Shown here: positions 23,064 through 34,400 of the stretch, piece after piece
Position numbering within the stretch: position 1 is the stretch's first letter
How the letters are laid out: each line of letters begins with the position of its first letter
NCBI RefSeq assembly: GCF_040712315.1
Contig: NC_134016.1
Span: 50,426,986 to 50,490,985, forward strand
Reading direction: 5' to 3'
DNA length: 64,000 nt
Source: Castanea sativa
Lineage: Eukaryota > Streptophyta > Magnoliopsida > Fagales > Fagaceae
The notes under the pieces: model-generated
The model's database searches: none
Told to the model about the DNA's origin: nothing
The model's input: the letters and a program-made list of their open reading frames with translations, nothing else
Program-made: the position numbers and the translations under genes

Positions 23064-24387
23064 GTCTCTTGCATGGTTTTCAGATCCAGACTGTTCAATG
23101 AACCGTAAAAGAAAGAAGTTCAAGGTTTTTAAGGTCAGATCGAGGTTGAACCAAAGTCGAATCGTGATAATGTCATAATTAATTTAATAATTATTTAAAT
23201 ATAAATAAATATATTAAATTAGTGTAAATAGAAAATTTAACTAAAATAATCCAATTAAATATAAATATCTATATTTCAAATTAATATTTTCATATTATAA
23301 CTTTTACAAGACAAATAAAAAATATCAAATCCTAAGCAAATTTAACTATAATATCTATTTATTTATTTATATATTGATTAGTTAAACTTGTAATAATAAT
23401 AATATTGGAGTAATAGTAGTATCATAACATTTTATATAAATTTTGTCATAATTTACCCCATAACGAGACGTGAGCGGTAAATATATAAACCCATAATTTT
23501 TTTTTTCATTACTCACACTTTTTATGTTTCAAGCAAAAAATTGTATAAAATATTATGACACTACTTTTTACTCTTAAAAATATTTAAAATATTTAATGCA
23601 CCTATCAAATGAATGTTACATCACATTGGGCAGCTGAAACAAATATCTAAATCTAACGGCTGAAATTTGTTAGCTTTTATTAAAAAATTTGAACCTTTCA
23701 TCATTTCCAAGCTAGCCACGTGAGGGACAGGGAGTCAGGGACTTACGAATTGACAATGAGTAAAGAAGACTAAAAAGTAACAAAAAGTCTAAAGAAAGAG
23801 AAACACAGTTCAGCCAAAAAGAGGAACTTACATAGCATCAACGGAAAAAGAAAGAGAAGAAGAAGAAGCAGTAGCAGAGCTGCAGAAGACGAAGGCATGA
23901 TCGGCGACTGTGTTTGCAGAAGACGAAGATACGTGTTACTGTAATTTGTGTGTGTGTGTGTGTGTGTTTTTTATTTTTTTTTATTTGATCTGAAGTAGTT
24001 TGTGTTTACTGTTTATTTGCTGAGCAAGTGTGGAGTTTGTTTTCAATTTGTTTTGGCGCTGACCCTGCTTCGCTGTGTTCTTCTTCTTCTTTTTTTTTTT
24101 TTGAGGAACTGTTCTTCTTCTTCTTTTTTTCTTCTTCTCTGGTTCTTCAGGTTAGTGTATTGGCCAAAATTCACCGGCAAGCTGAAACAAAAAGAAACCG
24201 TTCGAACCTCAAAAACCGGTCACGGTTCTCAGAACCGTACGGTCCGACCACGGTTTGCACGGATTCTTGCTTTTTTTTTTTTTTTTCTCTATTGAAGTTA
24301 AAAAAACCACAAAATTCAGAGGGTCGATGATTTTTCGGTCGGACCGTACGGTCCGGTCCGGTCCGAGTTTCAAAACCTTGGTCTTTT
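23064..24387. mobile_element. 1.3-kb insertion inside exon 1 of A-prime
   Basis: GTCTCTT (23064-23070) and GTCTTTT (24381-24387) look like a 7-8 bp target duplication, and the flanks rejoin exactly to the copy A exon 1 sequence. The termini are GCATGGTTTTCAGATCC and, inverted, CAAGGTTTTGAAACTCGGACC, next to a GGTCCG-rich right end with the palindrome GGACCGTACGGTCC. The interior has a GAAGAA/TTCTTC-rich transcribed-looking segment (23850-24170) but no convincing transposase. hAT- or MULE-type non-autonomous element. Confidence 0.65.
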
Positions 24388-24405
24388 GATCACCTCAAAC
24401 ATCAT

Positions 24406-24560
24406 GTTACCTTGTGGAAGAGACGCATGAAGATCACAAGTTCCTTAATTTCTGTCCTTTTCTTTTGCCTTTATCAGGTCAAAGTTGGCGAATTTGCCAT
24501 TTACGATCTCATTGCAATGATAATTCAAGACTACTTATGACCTGGAAAAATACCATAATG
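24406..24560 (-). promoter_or_regulatory. Surviving upstream region of pseudogene A-prime
   Basis: CTTGTGGAAGAGACGCATGAAGATCAC is followed by CTTTATCAGGTCAAAGTTGGCGAATTTG, the W-box segment seen upstream of copy A. The TATA block between them is lost. Confidence 0.5.
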
Positions 24561-26007
24561 AAATGCACAGGAGTTACCAATTTCGGAGGGAATATCTTTT
24601 ACGTTCGAGTTGCATGGGATACATAGCCATCTTTACATCAAAAGATAATCTTGAGTGCAAGGTCACACTTGAGATAAATAAACCATTTTTTTTGTTGTTG
24701 TAATTAAAGCTACCATGTATAATTGTTGATGAATGAGAAATGAAAGTTAAGTTTTACTCTCATACAGCTCACGAGGTTCGTGGGAATAAGTACTAAAGCC
24801 AAAAAAAAATGAAGTGGTTCCTGTTCTGATGAGTCAAGGAGTTGGGCCAATGATATGCCAAGTTACCAACCCAAGTTATGAGGGCTGTACGTACAGTACG
24901 TTATTGAAAATAACACTTAATTCTCAATGTATTCTAACCCTTTATTTTTTGGGCTGCTTTCAAAAATTACGAGGATAGGCAATGTATAAGCCATGTAACT
25001 CTAACATAGGTTATACTATCATGAAAAATACTAAAGATAGTAAGATATAAAGTCTAAATTATATTACATAATTTTTATAAATTGATATAATAATAAATGT
25101 GATTGATAGATTTTAGTAACAATCAAGTTTAATAACGCAAACTTGTAATTCAGTGAGGCATTAAATTATTTTGATGTATGTTGGAATTGGTAGGGTGTGG
25201 TTACTTGTTTAACTTGTCCACTTTTGAGGAGTTTATTTTTAGCGTGCCTCTTTGTTGTTGGATTAAATGACACCCCGTCCACTATGGGTGTGTAGCCATT
25301 TATATATAAATTTTGAAACATAATAAATAAATGTTTGAATAATTATTTTGTAGTTATAGACCTATCAATTTGTAAAGATTATAATAAATAAACTCCAACA
25401 AGCTTAACGAAATTGATCCAACCTAGTGCCTCAAGTTTGTTTTTTGAGGATTGGTGGGTGGGATTGGGTTAGAATTTTATTTCAAACCTTGGGTTTGGGT
25501 GATTAGTTTTTTTAGCCCATCAAACCCAACTTAATCCATCATATATATATAGAAGTTTATTTTATTACCCTTAATCATTTTAATTTCATGGTTTGATTGA
25601 TTTTGGTATTTTGATAATTAGTTTTGATGAATTTGAAATATGACTTACACATATTATGTGAATTGTAATAATTTATTTTAATTTTTTTTTAAATAGTTGA
25701 TAAAATCTATCTATAAGGCACTTAAAACACGTATGCACAATCCACGGATCTAAACATTTCTAACTAAATTCATGTGAGTTTGAGTTAGTTTCTATACATG
25801 TAATAGATTGGATTGAGTTGACATTTCTCAACCCAACAAGTTCGGGTTATGTCTAAAAGGTCCCTTCAATCCAACTCATACACCCCTAAAATGACATTTA
25901 CATTAAATTTTATTTATTTATTCTGGTATTGGCCTTATTTTTTTGAATTGGTATTGGCCATATTGATGACATTAAGAGTGTCTAACACATGAAATTACAG
26001 TGAAGGC
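24561..26007. other. Spacer homologous to 8.8-10.3 kb and 14.6-15.2 kb
   Basis: Collinear with the spacer downstream of copy B and upstream of copy A, but shorter: the intervening orphan-promoter block of 10.4-14.6 kb is absent here. No gene is visible. Confidence 0.55.
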
Positions 26008-26760
26008 CTACGGGATTTGCCCTGGGGGCCCTGTAGGAGATGGTGGTGGTGGTTTAGCAGGACGTCGCCTTCTTAACAGTCTTGCTCTTGGTGGTTGCTC
26101 CCCAATTGGTGGTGGCTGCTCCTCTAGTTTTGCAAAGTTGAAAGGTTGGCCTTTCCTATGTTTTGCACTGATGGCTCCATATAACTTTTTCTCATCTCTT
26201 GCAAAAGTTAACTTCTCCGTCTTTTCACCTGAGCGTTGCATCGATGTAATTACCACAACTTATTATAAAATAAAATAAAAACAATAGAAAAATGAAAAGC
26301 AAATGGGTTTAAAAGATCATAAACACAGTACAACCGGAAGTGGAAATGATTTGGCAGTAAAGAAAAATTAACAGCATATTTTTGGTTGCAAGGGTTTTCC
26401 ACCCAATTGCCAATTAAGCACCAATTTACAATGGAGGTGAAACTGATAAATCAAGAAAGGGAAGTTCCATTTTCAGGCCTGAGGCTTCAAAGTTAATCTG
26501 AATCAGTCACATTGAATACTCGCACAGCAATTCCGGGAGAACATGTTATACTCTCTCTCTCTCCTTCACACCCAGAGTACACACAGAAATAAACAACATA
26601 AACGTAAAGCTAGAGTCTCTAGATATATAAATGTCAATTACAATGTAAAATTAGAGAAAAGGGTGCTACTCTTACCGGTGACAAGCAAGCTCCATGCAAG
26701 AAATAGGGTGGAAAGTATAAGAAAACTGAGGAGGCGTCTCTTTATCAACTCAAACGCCAT
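26008..26760 (-). CDS. Copy C: secreted proline-rich peptide precursor, 101 aa, two exons
   Basis: Exon 1 26676-26760, exon 2 26008-26228; donor CACCG|GTAAGAG, acceptor CGCTCAG|GTGAAAAG, phase 1. The signal peptide (MAFELIKRRLLSFLILS to AWSLLVT) is nearly identical to copy B. The propeptide is EKTEKLTFARDEKKLY, KHRKGQPFNFAKLEEQ, then a basic cluster RLLRRRR and the tail PAKPPPPSPTGPPGQIP before TAG. Against copy B the propeptide is strongly conserved, while the last residues changed from SGPNP to PGQIP. The intron is about 450 nt and lacks the insertion of copy B. Secreted peptide hormone precursor by architecture; receptor and function unknown. Confidence 0.77.
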
Positions 26761-26885
26761 GTTTCATTGTGGAAAAGATGCATGAATATCACAATATATA
26801 GGCAGATATGTACCTTTGTTTCCCTGCAGTTTCATACCATCATCTTTAGTCCTTTTCCATTACCGGGTCAAAGTTGACAAATTTT
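26761..26885 (-). promoter_or_regulatory. Core promoter and W-boxes of copy C
   Basis: TATATATTGTGATATTCATGCATC precedes the ATG, and TTTGACCCGG lies about 106-111 nt upstream (26866-26871), with the inverted TTGACA core beside it, as in copy B. Confidence 0.6.
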
Positions 26886-27785
26886 CCATTTACAAGCTGA
26901 TTACATTTATAGGTAATGACCATGCATGATTTGGAACAATCCCACAATGAAGTGTACATAAGTTACCAATGCAATTTGAAATGGGAAATCTTTTGTGTTT
27001 CCACGGAAATGGATAGTCGTGTGTGTACAGTAACACATACTTGAGAATTAAGGAAGCTACGTATATATATTTTTCTATATGCAACAGATAAATACATACT
27101 CTCTTTCTAGAAGTCCTATGCTTTAGTTTAGCCATATTTGATTTTAATTACAGTTATTTTTTACAATTTTTCATTCACAATGTTGTAATGTGGACTAGTG
27201 GGAGCGCATTCACACCATAAAAAATTCCATCCAAGTCAAGGCTCAAGCCATTCCGACTTGTTGTGCAAGCGAAGTATTTTACTTGTATTAAAAATTTTGC
27301 AACCACGGTTTGGTGTATCGTTAGCTTAAGATTTATTCTCTTAAAAATATCTCACATTGTTTATTATAATCGACTATTTAGTAGGGTGGAAATGAACCAT
27401 TAAAGGTAAGTCATTAATTTGAACCACATAATCATCTCTCTCTCTTATTTTGACATGGGATCAGTGCTACGACTCTAATATTTAAGTGTGTTCAAGAGAA
27501 GTCTTTGTCTTACTTGGCATTCCACCACTACCTTCATCTTCGTCGGCATACCACACTACTGTTATCAAAACTCTCTGACTTGCCTTTATTGCCGCAATAA
27601 GTTTACGTATCGTACTTGAGCTTAAGCCTCATGAATATTGCCTTTAATAATGAATTGATATTAAAGCTTTGAGCCCCACATCGATCGAGTACCTAGTCCA
27701 GACGTGTTAATTTGTGGCAGTCCGTTGAAAAGAGTTGTCTTAGTCTTTACCAGTTTAGCACTACAACAACTCATTGAAAACTCGA
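26886..27785. other. Upstream spacer of copy C, no gene
   Basis: Collinear with 10.9-12.4 kb and 17.2-19.5 kb. The minus-strand ORF 26890-27135 is not conserved in the duplicates. Confidence 0.5.
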
Positions 27786-27905
27786 TCAGACCCTCCTCAG
27801 TCCTCAACTAGAGCTGTATTCCTTTTACTTTTTTTTGGGGTCAAAGTTGGAATAGTTTAACTTTAAAATGCTTCTGTGAAATTTCTAGGTAATGGCCCAA
27901 TATAC
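27786..27905 (-). promoter_or_regulatory. Older orphan upstream region (third copy)
   Basis: TTCCTTTTACTTTTTTTTGGGGTCAAAGTTGGAATAG, then GGTAATGGCCC, corresponds to 12.53 and 19.58 kb. It keeps a W-box core with no exon attached. Confidence 0.45.
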
Positions 27906-29649
27906 CTACTACCAGTTATGGCCTATGGGGGGTGGTATGTTATTGGAAGCAACCTTCAGTTCTCACTTCTCGATGTATTTTATTTGGATCCATTTCCTTC
28001 TTTCTTTAATTTGTCACTTGAAATAGAGAAATCAAGTGTGATATGCATGTGCTTTCCTCCAAAGAGAAATTAGCTAGTTAAACAAAACTAATGTTTGGTT
28101 AGTCAAAATGATATCGTTATTTATATAAGAGTGTGATGTGCTTTCTCACCTGTGCAACTTGAATTTATCATAGAGGATTAAGTATTGGACAATTATTACT
28201 CCTCTTGGACTCAGAAGTTGAAGGCCTAATCCTCAAATACTGGACGAGACTTTGATGGGCAAGTTGCCCAAACCAAACACATGCAAGTGTGGTCCAACCA
28301 AACAGGTTGGGAGCGCAAGAAAAAAAATTTCTTACCTATTTTGAATTCAATGGGAAATTTTGGAAGTGATCTTGGTTTATTTGCAAAGCCCATGAGCCCA
28401 TAGATAGGGTATTGTGCAAACTGCCAAATACATTGTGTGAGGTTGGAATGCTTACATCTGTTGAATGTGTCTAGATCCATAAACCTCAAATCCACATTAA
28501 ATGCAAGTCCATTATACTATTGATGCTGTCTTCCGTTGGAGGATTTCTTTCTTTTAGCGCACACTAACCCATCCCTCAATAATTTTCTACATGTTAAATT
28601 TTCCTTGCATTTGCTAGTCACTTTTATTTGTGTTTAGTAGTACATACAGAATGACTTCTTTCCCTCTCCTCACATATTCCTAATTTTCTCTCATTTGCTG
28701 CCATTAATGTAAATTATTGTCATTTACCGTTGGTTTACTCTCACATTTGTTCATTTTGGCTTTTGCTAGTTTCTTGTTTGGATGTAATTTTTGGGATGCA
28801 CTAGTTGCCTTCATCACGTAGAATGTCAACTTATTCAGTGTACGTAATTGCCTCAAGGCTGATGTTAGTATCAGATTTGACTTTTCCAACTTGAACTTGA
28901 ACATGGGTTTGAAAGAAAAGTTAATCAAATCTTTGCACGTGGTAAGGTTGCAAAGACCCAATCTAGAGTAATATAAATTAACTTATGTGTTCCTTAAAGA
29001 TATATATGAAAGCCTTCAAATTTCTAAATTGAATTGTAAAACATATAGCCTTGGGAATGCACTTCGCATAGTTGTCCAATAAGGATATAGCAATTCATTA
29101 TTCATGTTCACCTTATAATGCAAAACAAAAACGCAAGAGGCTAAATATCATTCTAACTTAATGAAATCTTTGATGAATCAAGAAAATAAACTTGAAATCC
29201 ACCAAAAATTAAAGAAATTTTTAAAGAATTCAGTTTAGAAAAATACATATTTGTATAAAAGCTGTTTAGGGTTTCTGATAGTTCTCTGAAAATAAAATTT
29301 ACAAAAACACTCTTAAATTTCATTCACCTTTGCTAAAGATCCAAATTACCCAAATAAAATAGCTAAGTTTTTTTTTTTTTTTTAAGTCTCAAAATAACAA
29401 AGATTATTTAATTAAACAGCCATACACCTTGAGTTTTGAATATCCAAATTCTTAAGAAAATCTACAGCGCTTGTCCTACATGAAATTTGTTTGTTTGCCT
29501 CTATTCTTTTTTTTTTTTTTCCTTATAAACCCTAGACACTACACAAAAAATATATACATCATACCACATATCAGTCCACTACATTCTTTTATATAAACTC
29601 CCATATATGGTATAAGAGATGTCTAACACATGCAACATAGGAAGGACTA
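27906..29649. other. Spacer between copies C and D
   Basis: 27906-28190 belongs to the duplicated block. From about 28200 the sequence is unique here. Minus-strand ORFs 28226-28495 and 28704-28961 have no recognisable domain and no family context; I do not call them genes. Confidence 0.45.
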
Positions 29650-30290
29650 TTACGGTATTGGTCCTGAGTTCACCACCGGAGTTGGTGACGGTGGTTGAGG
29701 AAGAACTTGAGCGGATAGTTTTGCCCAGGTGAAAGGTCGGCCTTTCCTTTGTCTTGTAACAACAACTTTATACAATTCTTTTCCATCTCTTGCATAAATT
29801 AGCTTCTCCATCTTCTCACCTGATTGTTGCATCAAAGGAATTATTGAAACATATTTATACAATACAAACTACAAATAGATACCAGATTTAGAATAAATAA
29901 AAAAGTACAATTGAAAATAAATATGGTTTAACTGACAAGAAAACTTAGAGAAAAATATCATATTAATGCTTTTCGTTTGTAAACGGTGCTATATTGAAAG
30001 TAAAGATCTCCCTTTTTTTCAGAAAGTAAGCTCTCCCTCCCCTCCCTACATTTCTTTCTATTCTTCACACTCTCACAAGTACTTTGAATTTGTACCAGTG
30101 CACATAGAGACATACAAATTGCAAAACAGTAAATGTAAAGATACAGCTTTTGATATATATACATGTCGAACAATATAAAACTTGTGAGAAAAAGGTGCTA
30201 CTCGATCTTACCAGAAGTTAAAAACAAGTTCCATGCAAGAATGGTTAGTACAAGAAAACCAAGGAGGGATCTCTTGACCTCAAACCTCAT
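29650..30290 (-). CDS. Copy D: secreted peptide precursor, 82 aa, two exons
   Basis: Exon 1 30212-30290 (79 nt), exon 2 29650-29819; the donor is TTCTG|GTAAGATC, the acceptor CAATCAG|GTGAGAAG, phase 1. The signal peptide starts MRFEVKRSLLGFLVLT and ends AWNLFLTS. The propeptide is EKMEKLIYARDGKELYKVVV, RQRKGRPFTWAKL, then the short tail PQPPSPTPVVNSGPIP before TAA. It is the most compact and regular member of the left half, with little proline expansion, so it may be nearest the ancestral form (inference). The core promoter is intact. Confidence 0.77.
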
Positions 30291-30345
30291 GTTGTCTTGT
30301 GGAAGAGACACTTGACTATCACAATATATATACATAGTGACCTTT
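30291..30345 (-). promoter_or_regulatory. Core promoter of copy D
   Basis: GTATATATATTGTGATAGTCAAGTGTCTCTTCCACAAG precedes the ATG, matching the family leader and TATA block. The usual W-box further upstream was not found. Confidence 0.55.
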
Positions 30346-31555
30346 AAGTTGTTAAACATATATCCTAAGGAGATGGTCAGAGCAATCTGACGAGAAAAAA
30401 ACAAGCTATCATAAGTCATGAGCGTAGTACATTATTGAATAAAACCCCTCAAAATTTTAATTTATGAAACACTTCTTATATCTTAAGTCAACCTCTTCGA
30501 AAGAGATACCATATTATTTTATATCTTGTACATTTGGTCTTCGCCATATGAAAGCGAAAATTCGCTTCATGTTGCACATGTGAGTCCAAATATTTGCTGG
30601 CATATGACTTCCTTGGATTGCAAATATGGGAGGAATTGGTCGATTTTGGCTTCGATTTTTAATATTTGCTACCATATCGTTTTTATTTTTTATATTTAAT
30701 GTGCATCATTTTATTGAAACACATGACAAAATGTCAGTCATACAAGTAGCATTTGGCTGCACAATACAATACAACAAACAATAATAACTAAGAACATATA
30801 CATATTCATGCTTCAAAGTCCACATATTACTATATTTGCAAGGATTCTTCAAACTTCTTGTTCCCACATTATCTGAGCCTCACTTCCTTTCTAATAATAT
30901 GGAAAAGAATCTCTTCATTTGAGTCCAACTATGTTCCCAACATAGAAGGCTTATTGTTCCAATCACCAAGTCTTTTGAGTCTTAAATCTTTAGGACAACA
31001 AATGTTTGCCTATGAAACTTTGGCTCCCACTTTACAACCTCTAGAAAGAAAAACATTGAGAAGCCTCTCTATTTTCTTGAAGCTTTTAATATATTTTCCT
31101 CAACAACCTAAAAAAATAAAGTTAAGAAAGCCATGGTCTTTACTATATATAAATGTTTGACTCTTTATGACCTTGATTGAATTACCAAAATAACATAATT
31201 TTCCTCTAATATGATCAGGTGAAATGTTTCTCCAACCACTATACGACGGCTCAAATGGTTAGTAAGTTTGCAAGGCATAAAAGGAGGCTGAGGCAAGAAT
31301 GCCATCATCAAAGGTTTTATTGTTTAATCCTTTGTGCAATAGTGTATGAAAGACTTCACCTTTGTCCTTCCAACTACTTTTAATTATATTTGTTTTGAAA
31401 ATGTAAAGAAAGTTCCTGGATCATAAAATAATACACATACATTATATACTAAATGGTTGAAGCGGATATGACATTTACACTAATATAATTTTAAGTTTGA
31501 TGGTTTCCTTTTGATGATGAATCACGTCTAATACATGAAATACAGGAATCGCCTA
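30346..31555. other. Spacer between copy D and a peptide-gene scrap
   Basis: AT-rich. The plus-strand ORF 30858-31160 (100 codons) lies in a slightly GC-richer segment (30780-31330) but has no domain I recognise; the segment may be a decayed gene or retro-transcript on either strand. Confidence 0.35.
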
Positions 31556-31605
31556 TTAGGGGTGGTGCTTTCTGGGCCCTTTGGGAGCTGGTGGGTCGTC
31601 AAGAG
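31556..31605 (-). pseudogene. C-terminal scrap of a peptide gene
   Basis: Directly after the family 3' flank (CGTCTAATACATGAAATACAGG), the minus strand reads DDPPAPKGPRKHHP and a TAA. This aligns with the proline-rich ends of copies E and F, and the rest of exon 2 is missing. It is about 1.1 kb downstream of copy E. Confidence 0.5.
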
Positions 31606-31989
31606 TGATATATTTTGTACAATGATCTTTATGACACTGTACAAAGTATTTATTACTATAATTGATGTGTCAGATATATGGGTTTAGGAGCTAGGTCCAT
31701 TATAGGGGCTAGAGTTAATATTGGGTTATTATATATATGGTTAGTCTATCATTAATATATATACATATATATAAAATAATTATTTAAGGTTTGACCTACT
31801 TTTAGTATATTTTTAACCAAATATGTATTTTTGTTTTAAATATATAATGACAAATAGTAGTAGGTTTTAATCTCCACTTTTTATTTAGTTAATAGTTGAC
31901 GTGGCAATCTTTCATCTAAATAAAAAAAAATTTATTTTTAAAAAGTATTAAAAATAAGTCAAATTAAACTCAATTATTTAAGACTTTTG
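31606..31989. other. AT-rich spacer, no gene
   Basis: No ORF, repeat terminus or family segment recognised beyond TA-rich tracts near 31740-31780. Confidence 0.4.
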
Positions 31990-32180
31990 CTATGAGAGGT
32001 GCTACGTCCACAATATTTTTACAACAAATCATAGGTGGTTAGTTGTTATTGGTTCAAATTTGAACCTAACACTAAGATTACTTTTTTACCCCAACAATAA
32101 CAACCAATAACATCCTGCCACTTAAGATTTGTTGTAAAAATGTTATAAAAATGTTATGGACATATCATTTCTCCTTTTGC
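31990..32180. mobile_element. Palindromic MITE
   Basis: GAGAGGTGCTACGTCCACAA / TTATGGACATATCATTTCTC and TTTTTACAACAAATCATAGG / CTTAAGATTTGTTGTAAAAA are inverted pairs. An inner pair, GTTGTTATTGG / CCAATAACA, also matches. No coding capacity. Confidence 0.6.
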
Positions 32181-32683
32181 TATTGATATAGACCATTAAC
32201 ACCGAAATATGTTAATTTGTTGTGCTCTCTCTTTTAATATAAATTAATTAGGTTTAATTGGCAAATTTAATAACGTATGACTTTATTGAGATGTAATAAT
32301 TTTTTTTAAGTACATAATCAAGGTTCATGAATCAACATAAGGAAGTCATTATTTCTTTGACTTACCTTTCATCGAGTCTCGCTTGGTTGATTCTAGTCTG
32401 TCAACTCGCGCTTAATTAACTGAGATTCACTCGATTGCGACATGGAAACTCTTATTTAAATTTAAGTTATTTAAGTTGGACAGTGTCTAGGAAGTTGTAC
32501 CTTACATCATGTACAAGTATGAAAAAAACATATAAATTAATATTAATCCTGCTGCTAACAAGTTTTCTAAAGCGTTTATGCCAAAAATACTAGGTTTATA
32601 GCAAAATTATTTTAAAACCTGTATATGTGGTAATTGGTGATATTTAAAATGCCTATTACATGAAACACAGGGAAAAATATCAA
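32181..32683. other. AT-rich spacer downstream of copy E
   Basis: Ends in the family 3' flank (GCCTATTACATGAAACACAGGG). No other feature. Confidence 0.4.
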
Positions 32684-33400
32684 TTAGGGGATTGGCCCAC
32701 TGGAACCCGCCGGAGCTGGTGGCGGTTCCTGAGGTTGTCGTGGCTGCTTTCCCATTAATACTTTTCTTAAGTGAAAAGATTGGTCTTTCCTTTGTTTTAT
32801 AGTGACAAGTCCAAACAATTCTTCTCCTTCTCCTGCATAAACTACCTTTTCTATCTTCTCACCTGATCATTGCATCAAAGAAATTATCACAACATACATG
32901 AAAGATTTTTTTTTTTGAGTTTACTGGACTAAAAAAATTAAGGTGGACAAAAATATAATTAGAACTAAAAAAAAAAAAAAAAGAAGAAGAAGAAGAAGAG
33001 TAAAACTCGAAAAGAATTTTACTTTAATTAAATAAGCTGAATAAACAACTTAATCTTATCTAACTGTTCATCCTAGCATTTAGACACAAAAAATAACTAA
33101 ATAAATAAATGAAAAAAAATAAATGGCGGGTGTCACCCTCAATTGATCTCAATCTAATCACCTCATTAGGACCTCAGATTGTACACAAAGCAGTTGAAAT
33201 GAAAGGTTCACACTCACACAAATAGCAAAACAACACATGTGAAGCTACAGCCTACACATATATATATGCATGTCGAACAATATACAGAGAAAAAAAAGGT
33301 GGTACTCAATCTTACCAGTGTAAAACAAGCTCCATGCAACAAATAGTGTGTTAAGAACAAGAATACCAAGGAAGAGAGGTCTCTTGACCTTAAACCTCAT
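32684..33400 (-). CDS. Copy E: secreted peptide precursor, 87 aa, two exons
   Basis: Exon 1 33316-33400, exon 2 32684-32862; donor ACTG|GTAAGATT, acceptor TGATCAG|GTGAGAAG, phase 1. A TGA in the reading frame just upstream lies in the intron and is spliced out, which is why a plain ORF scan misses this gene. The signal peptide starts MRFKVKRPLFLGILVLN and ends AWSLFYT. The propeptide is EKIEKVVYAGEGEELFGLV, IKQRKDQSFHLRK, then PRQPQEPPPAPAGSSGPIP and TAA. ARDG has drifted to AGEG. The ending SSGPIP parallels NSGPIP of copy D. Confidence 0.74.
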
Positions 33401-33530
33401 GTTGGTTGTGGAAGAGATACCATTTGAATATCACAATATATACAGAGCCAGTTTTGCATTTTTCTGTACAGTTTCAAAATTCAAACCAATTCATTATTCT
33501 TTTGTAGTTTACTGGGTCAACGTTGGGGAA
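33401..33530 (-). promoter_or_regulatory. Core promoter and W-box of copy E
   Basis: TATATATTGTGATATTCAAATGG precedes the ATG, and CGTTGACCCAG (GGTCAA at 33515-33520) is a W-box core about 115-120 nt upstream. Confidence 0.6.
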
Positions 33531-34009
33531 TATACAATTTTCAATCCCATCCCATCACGTTAATTTATAGGTTTGGTGAGCTTCAACTTGTTAAACATAT
33601 CTTAATAGAATATTATTGATCAGAGTAGTGGCTGCACGAGAAATTTTTTTTGGGGGGATCAAGCTATATATAAATCCAAAGAATAAAATATATACAGAGT
33701 ATTAGTAAGTCTTGATATAATAAAAAGAACAAAAAAATACATTAGTCAACTATATAAATGCATTACATGTTCATAGTAAAAATTTAAAGGGTCATTAATT
33801 AAATTTATGTCCAAAATTATTATTGATTTTACCAAAAATACAAGAGTGGGGAAGGATTTTGAGAAGTTAAGGGGGCCATGGCCGCACGTCCCCTCCCCCC
33901 TCCCTCCACCCCAATTGTGAATTTAGCGGTTTGCATGGTACAATTAATTCATTTTCTTTTTTCCAAATTTTTTACCAAACCAATGGTAAATTATGATATA
34001 AAATCAAGA
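33531..34009. other. Spacer with a GGGGG-containing repeat fragment
   Basis: 33640-33910 (TTTTTTGGGGGGATCAAGC to GGGGGCCATGGCCGCACG) looks like a decayed non-autonomous transposon of the type seen in the introns of copies B and F. No ORF. Confidence 0.4.
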
Positions 34010-34400
34010 ATAAAGTTTAGTCACAAAATTAGTTGTAGGCTAAGGTTATAACCTTACTCAATAAAATAAATATTATTACATATTTTAAAAATCTAATTGT
34101 TGAATTATATGTTTTTTATGCTCTTAATACACATGTTAAATTTTGTGTCAATCGAATATTATTTACTATATCATCTATAAGCTTATATTTTATTCATAAT
34201 TTTAAACTACAAAAACTTGCAATTTAAACAATCTATTGATGACATAGCTATTGATTTTTTCTAGAAATTTTGTAAGTATGGAAGATATAAGAAGAAGATG
34301 TAATCTAATGGTAGATTTTTTAAAATTCACCTTCAACTAAAAGATATTGAGTAAGGTTATAGCCTTAGGCTACAACCAATTTTGCTGCTAAATTTTGTCC
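34010..34400. mobile_element. MITE with about 50-bp terminal inverted repeats
   Basis: The left arm AGTTGTAGGCTAAGGTTATA-ACCTTACTCA (34031-34060) and the right arm TGAGTAAGGTTATAGCCTTA-GGCTACAACC (34348-34377) are inverted copies, extending outward through AAATTTAGTC-like ends. No ORF. A relative sits at 9745-10150. Confidence 0.7.

Larger units (their letters stand above)
21836..24405 (-). pseudogene. Copy A-prime: pseudogene of copy A, broken by two insertions and stop codons
   Basis: Exon 2 (21836-22107) resembles copy A but has a TAG where copy A encodes Leu after RDGNE, a short deletion followed by a second TAG, and an otherwise conserved proline-repeat tail ending in GSGP. Exon 1 survives in two pieces: 23006-23070 and 24388-24405, the second with MMFEVI-type codons and the ATG at 24403-24405. 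Between them sits a 1.3-kb insertion. A MITE (22736-23005) removed the donor end of exon 1. The leader CTTGTGGAAGAGACGC upstream is still recognisable. This copy cannot make the precursor. Confidence 0.8.

Noticed and set aside
24002..24330. Two overlapping Phe/Leu/Ser-rich plus-strand ORFs
   Set aside because: They are driven by CTT/TTC and T homopolymer runs inside the transposon inserted in A-prime; no domain.
26000..26278. Plus-strand ORF over copy C
   Set aside because: Antisense shadow of exon 2, with no independent support.
30858..31160. 100-codon plus-strand ORF
   Set aside because: No recognised domain, no paralogue in the array and no promoter logic; kept only as spacer.
32876..32886. 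In-frame TGA before EKIEKV in copy E, first read as a nonsense mutation
   Set aside because: It lies upstream of the conserved CAG|GTGAGAAG acceptor and is removed with the intron.
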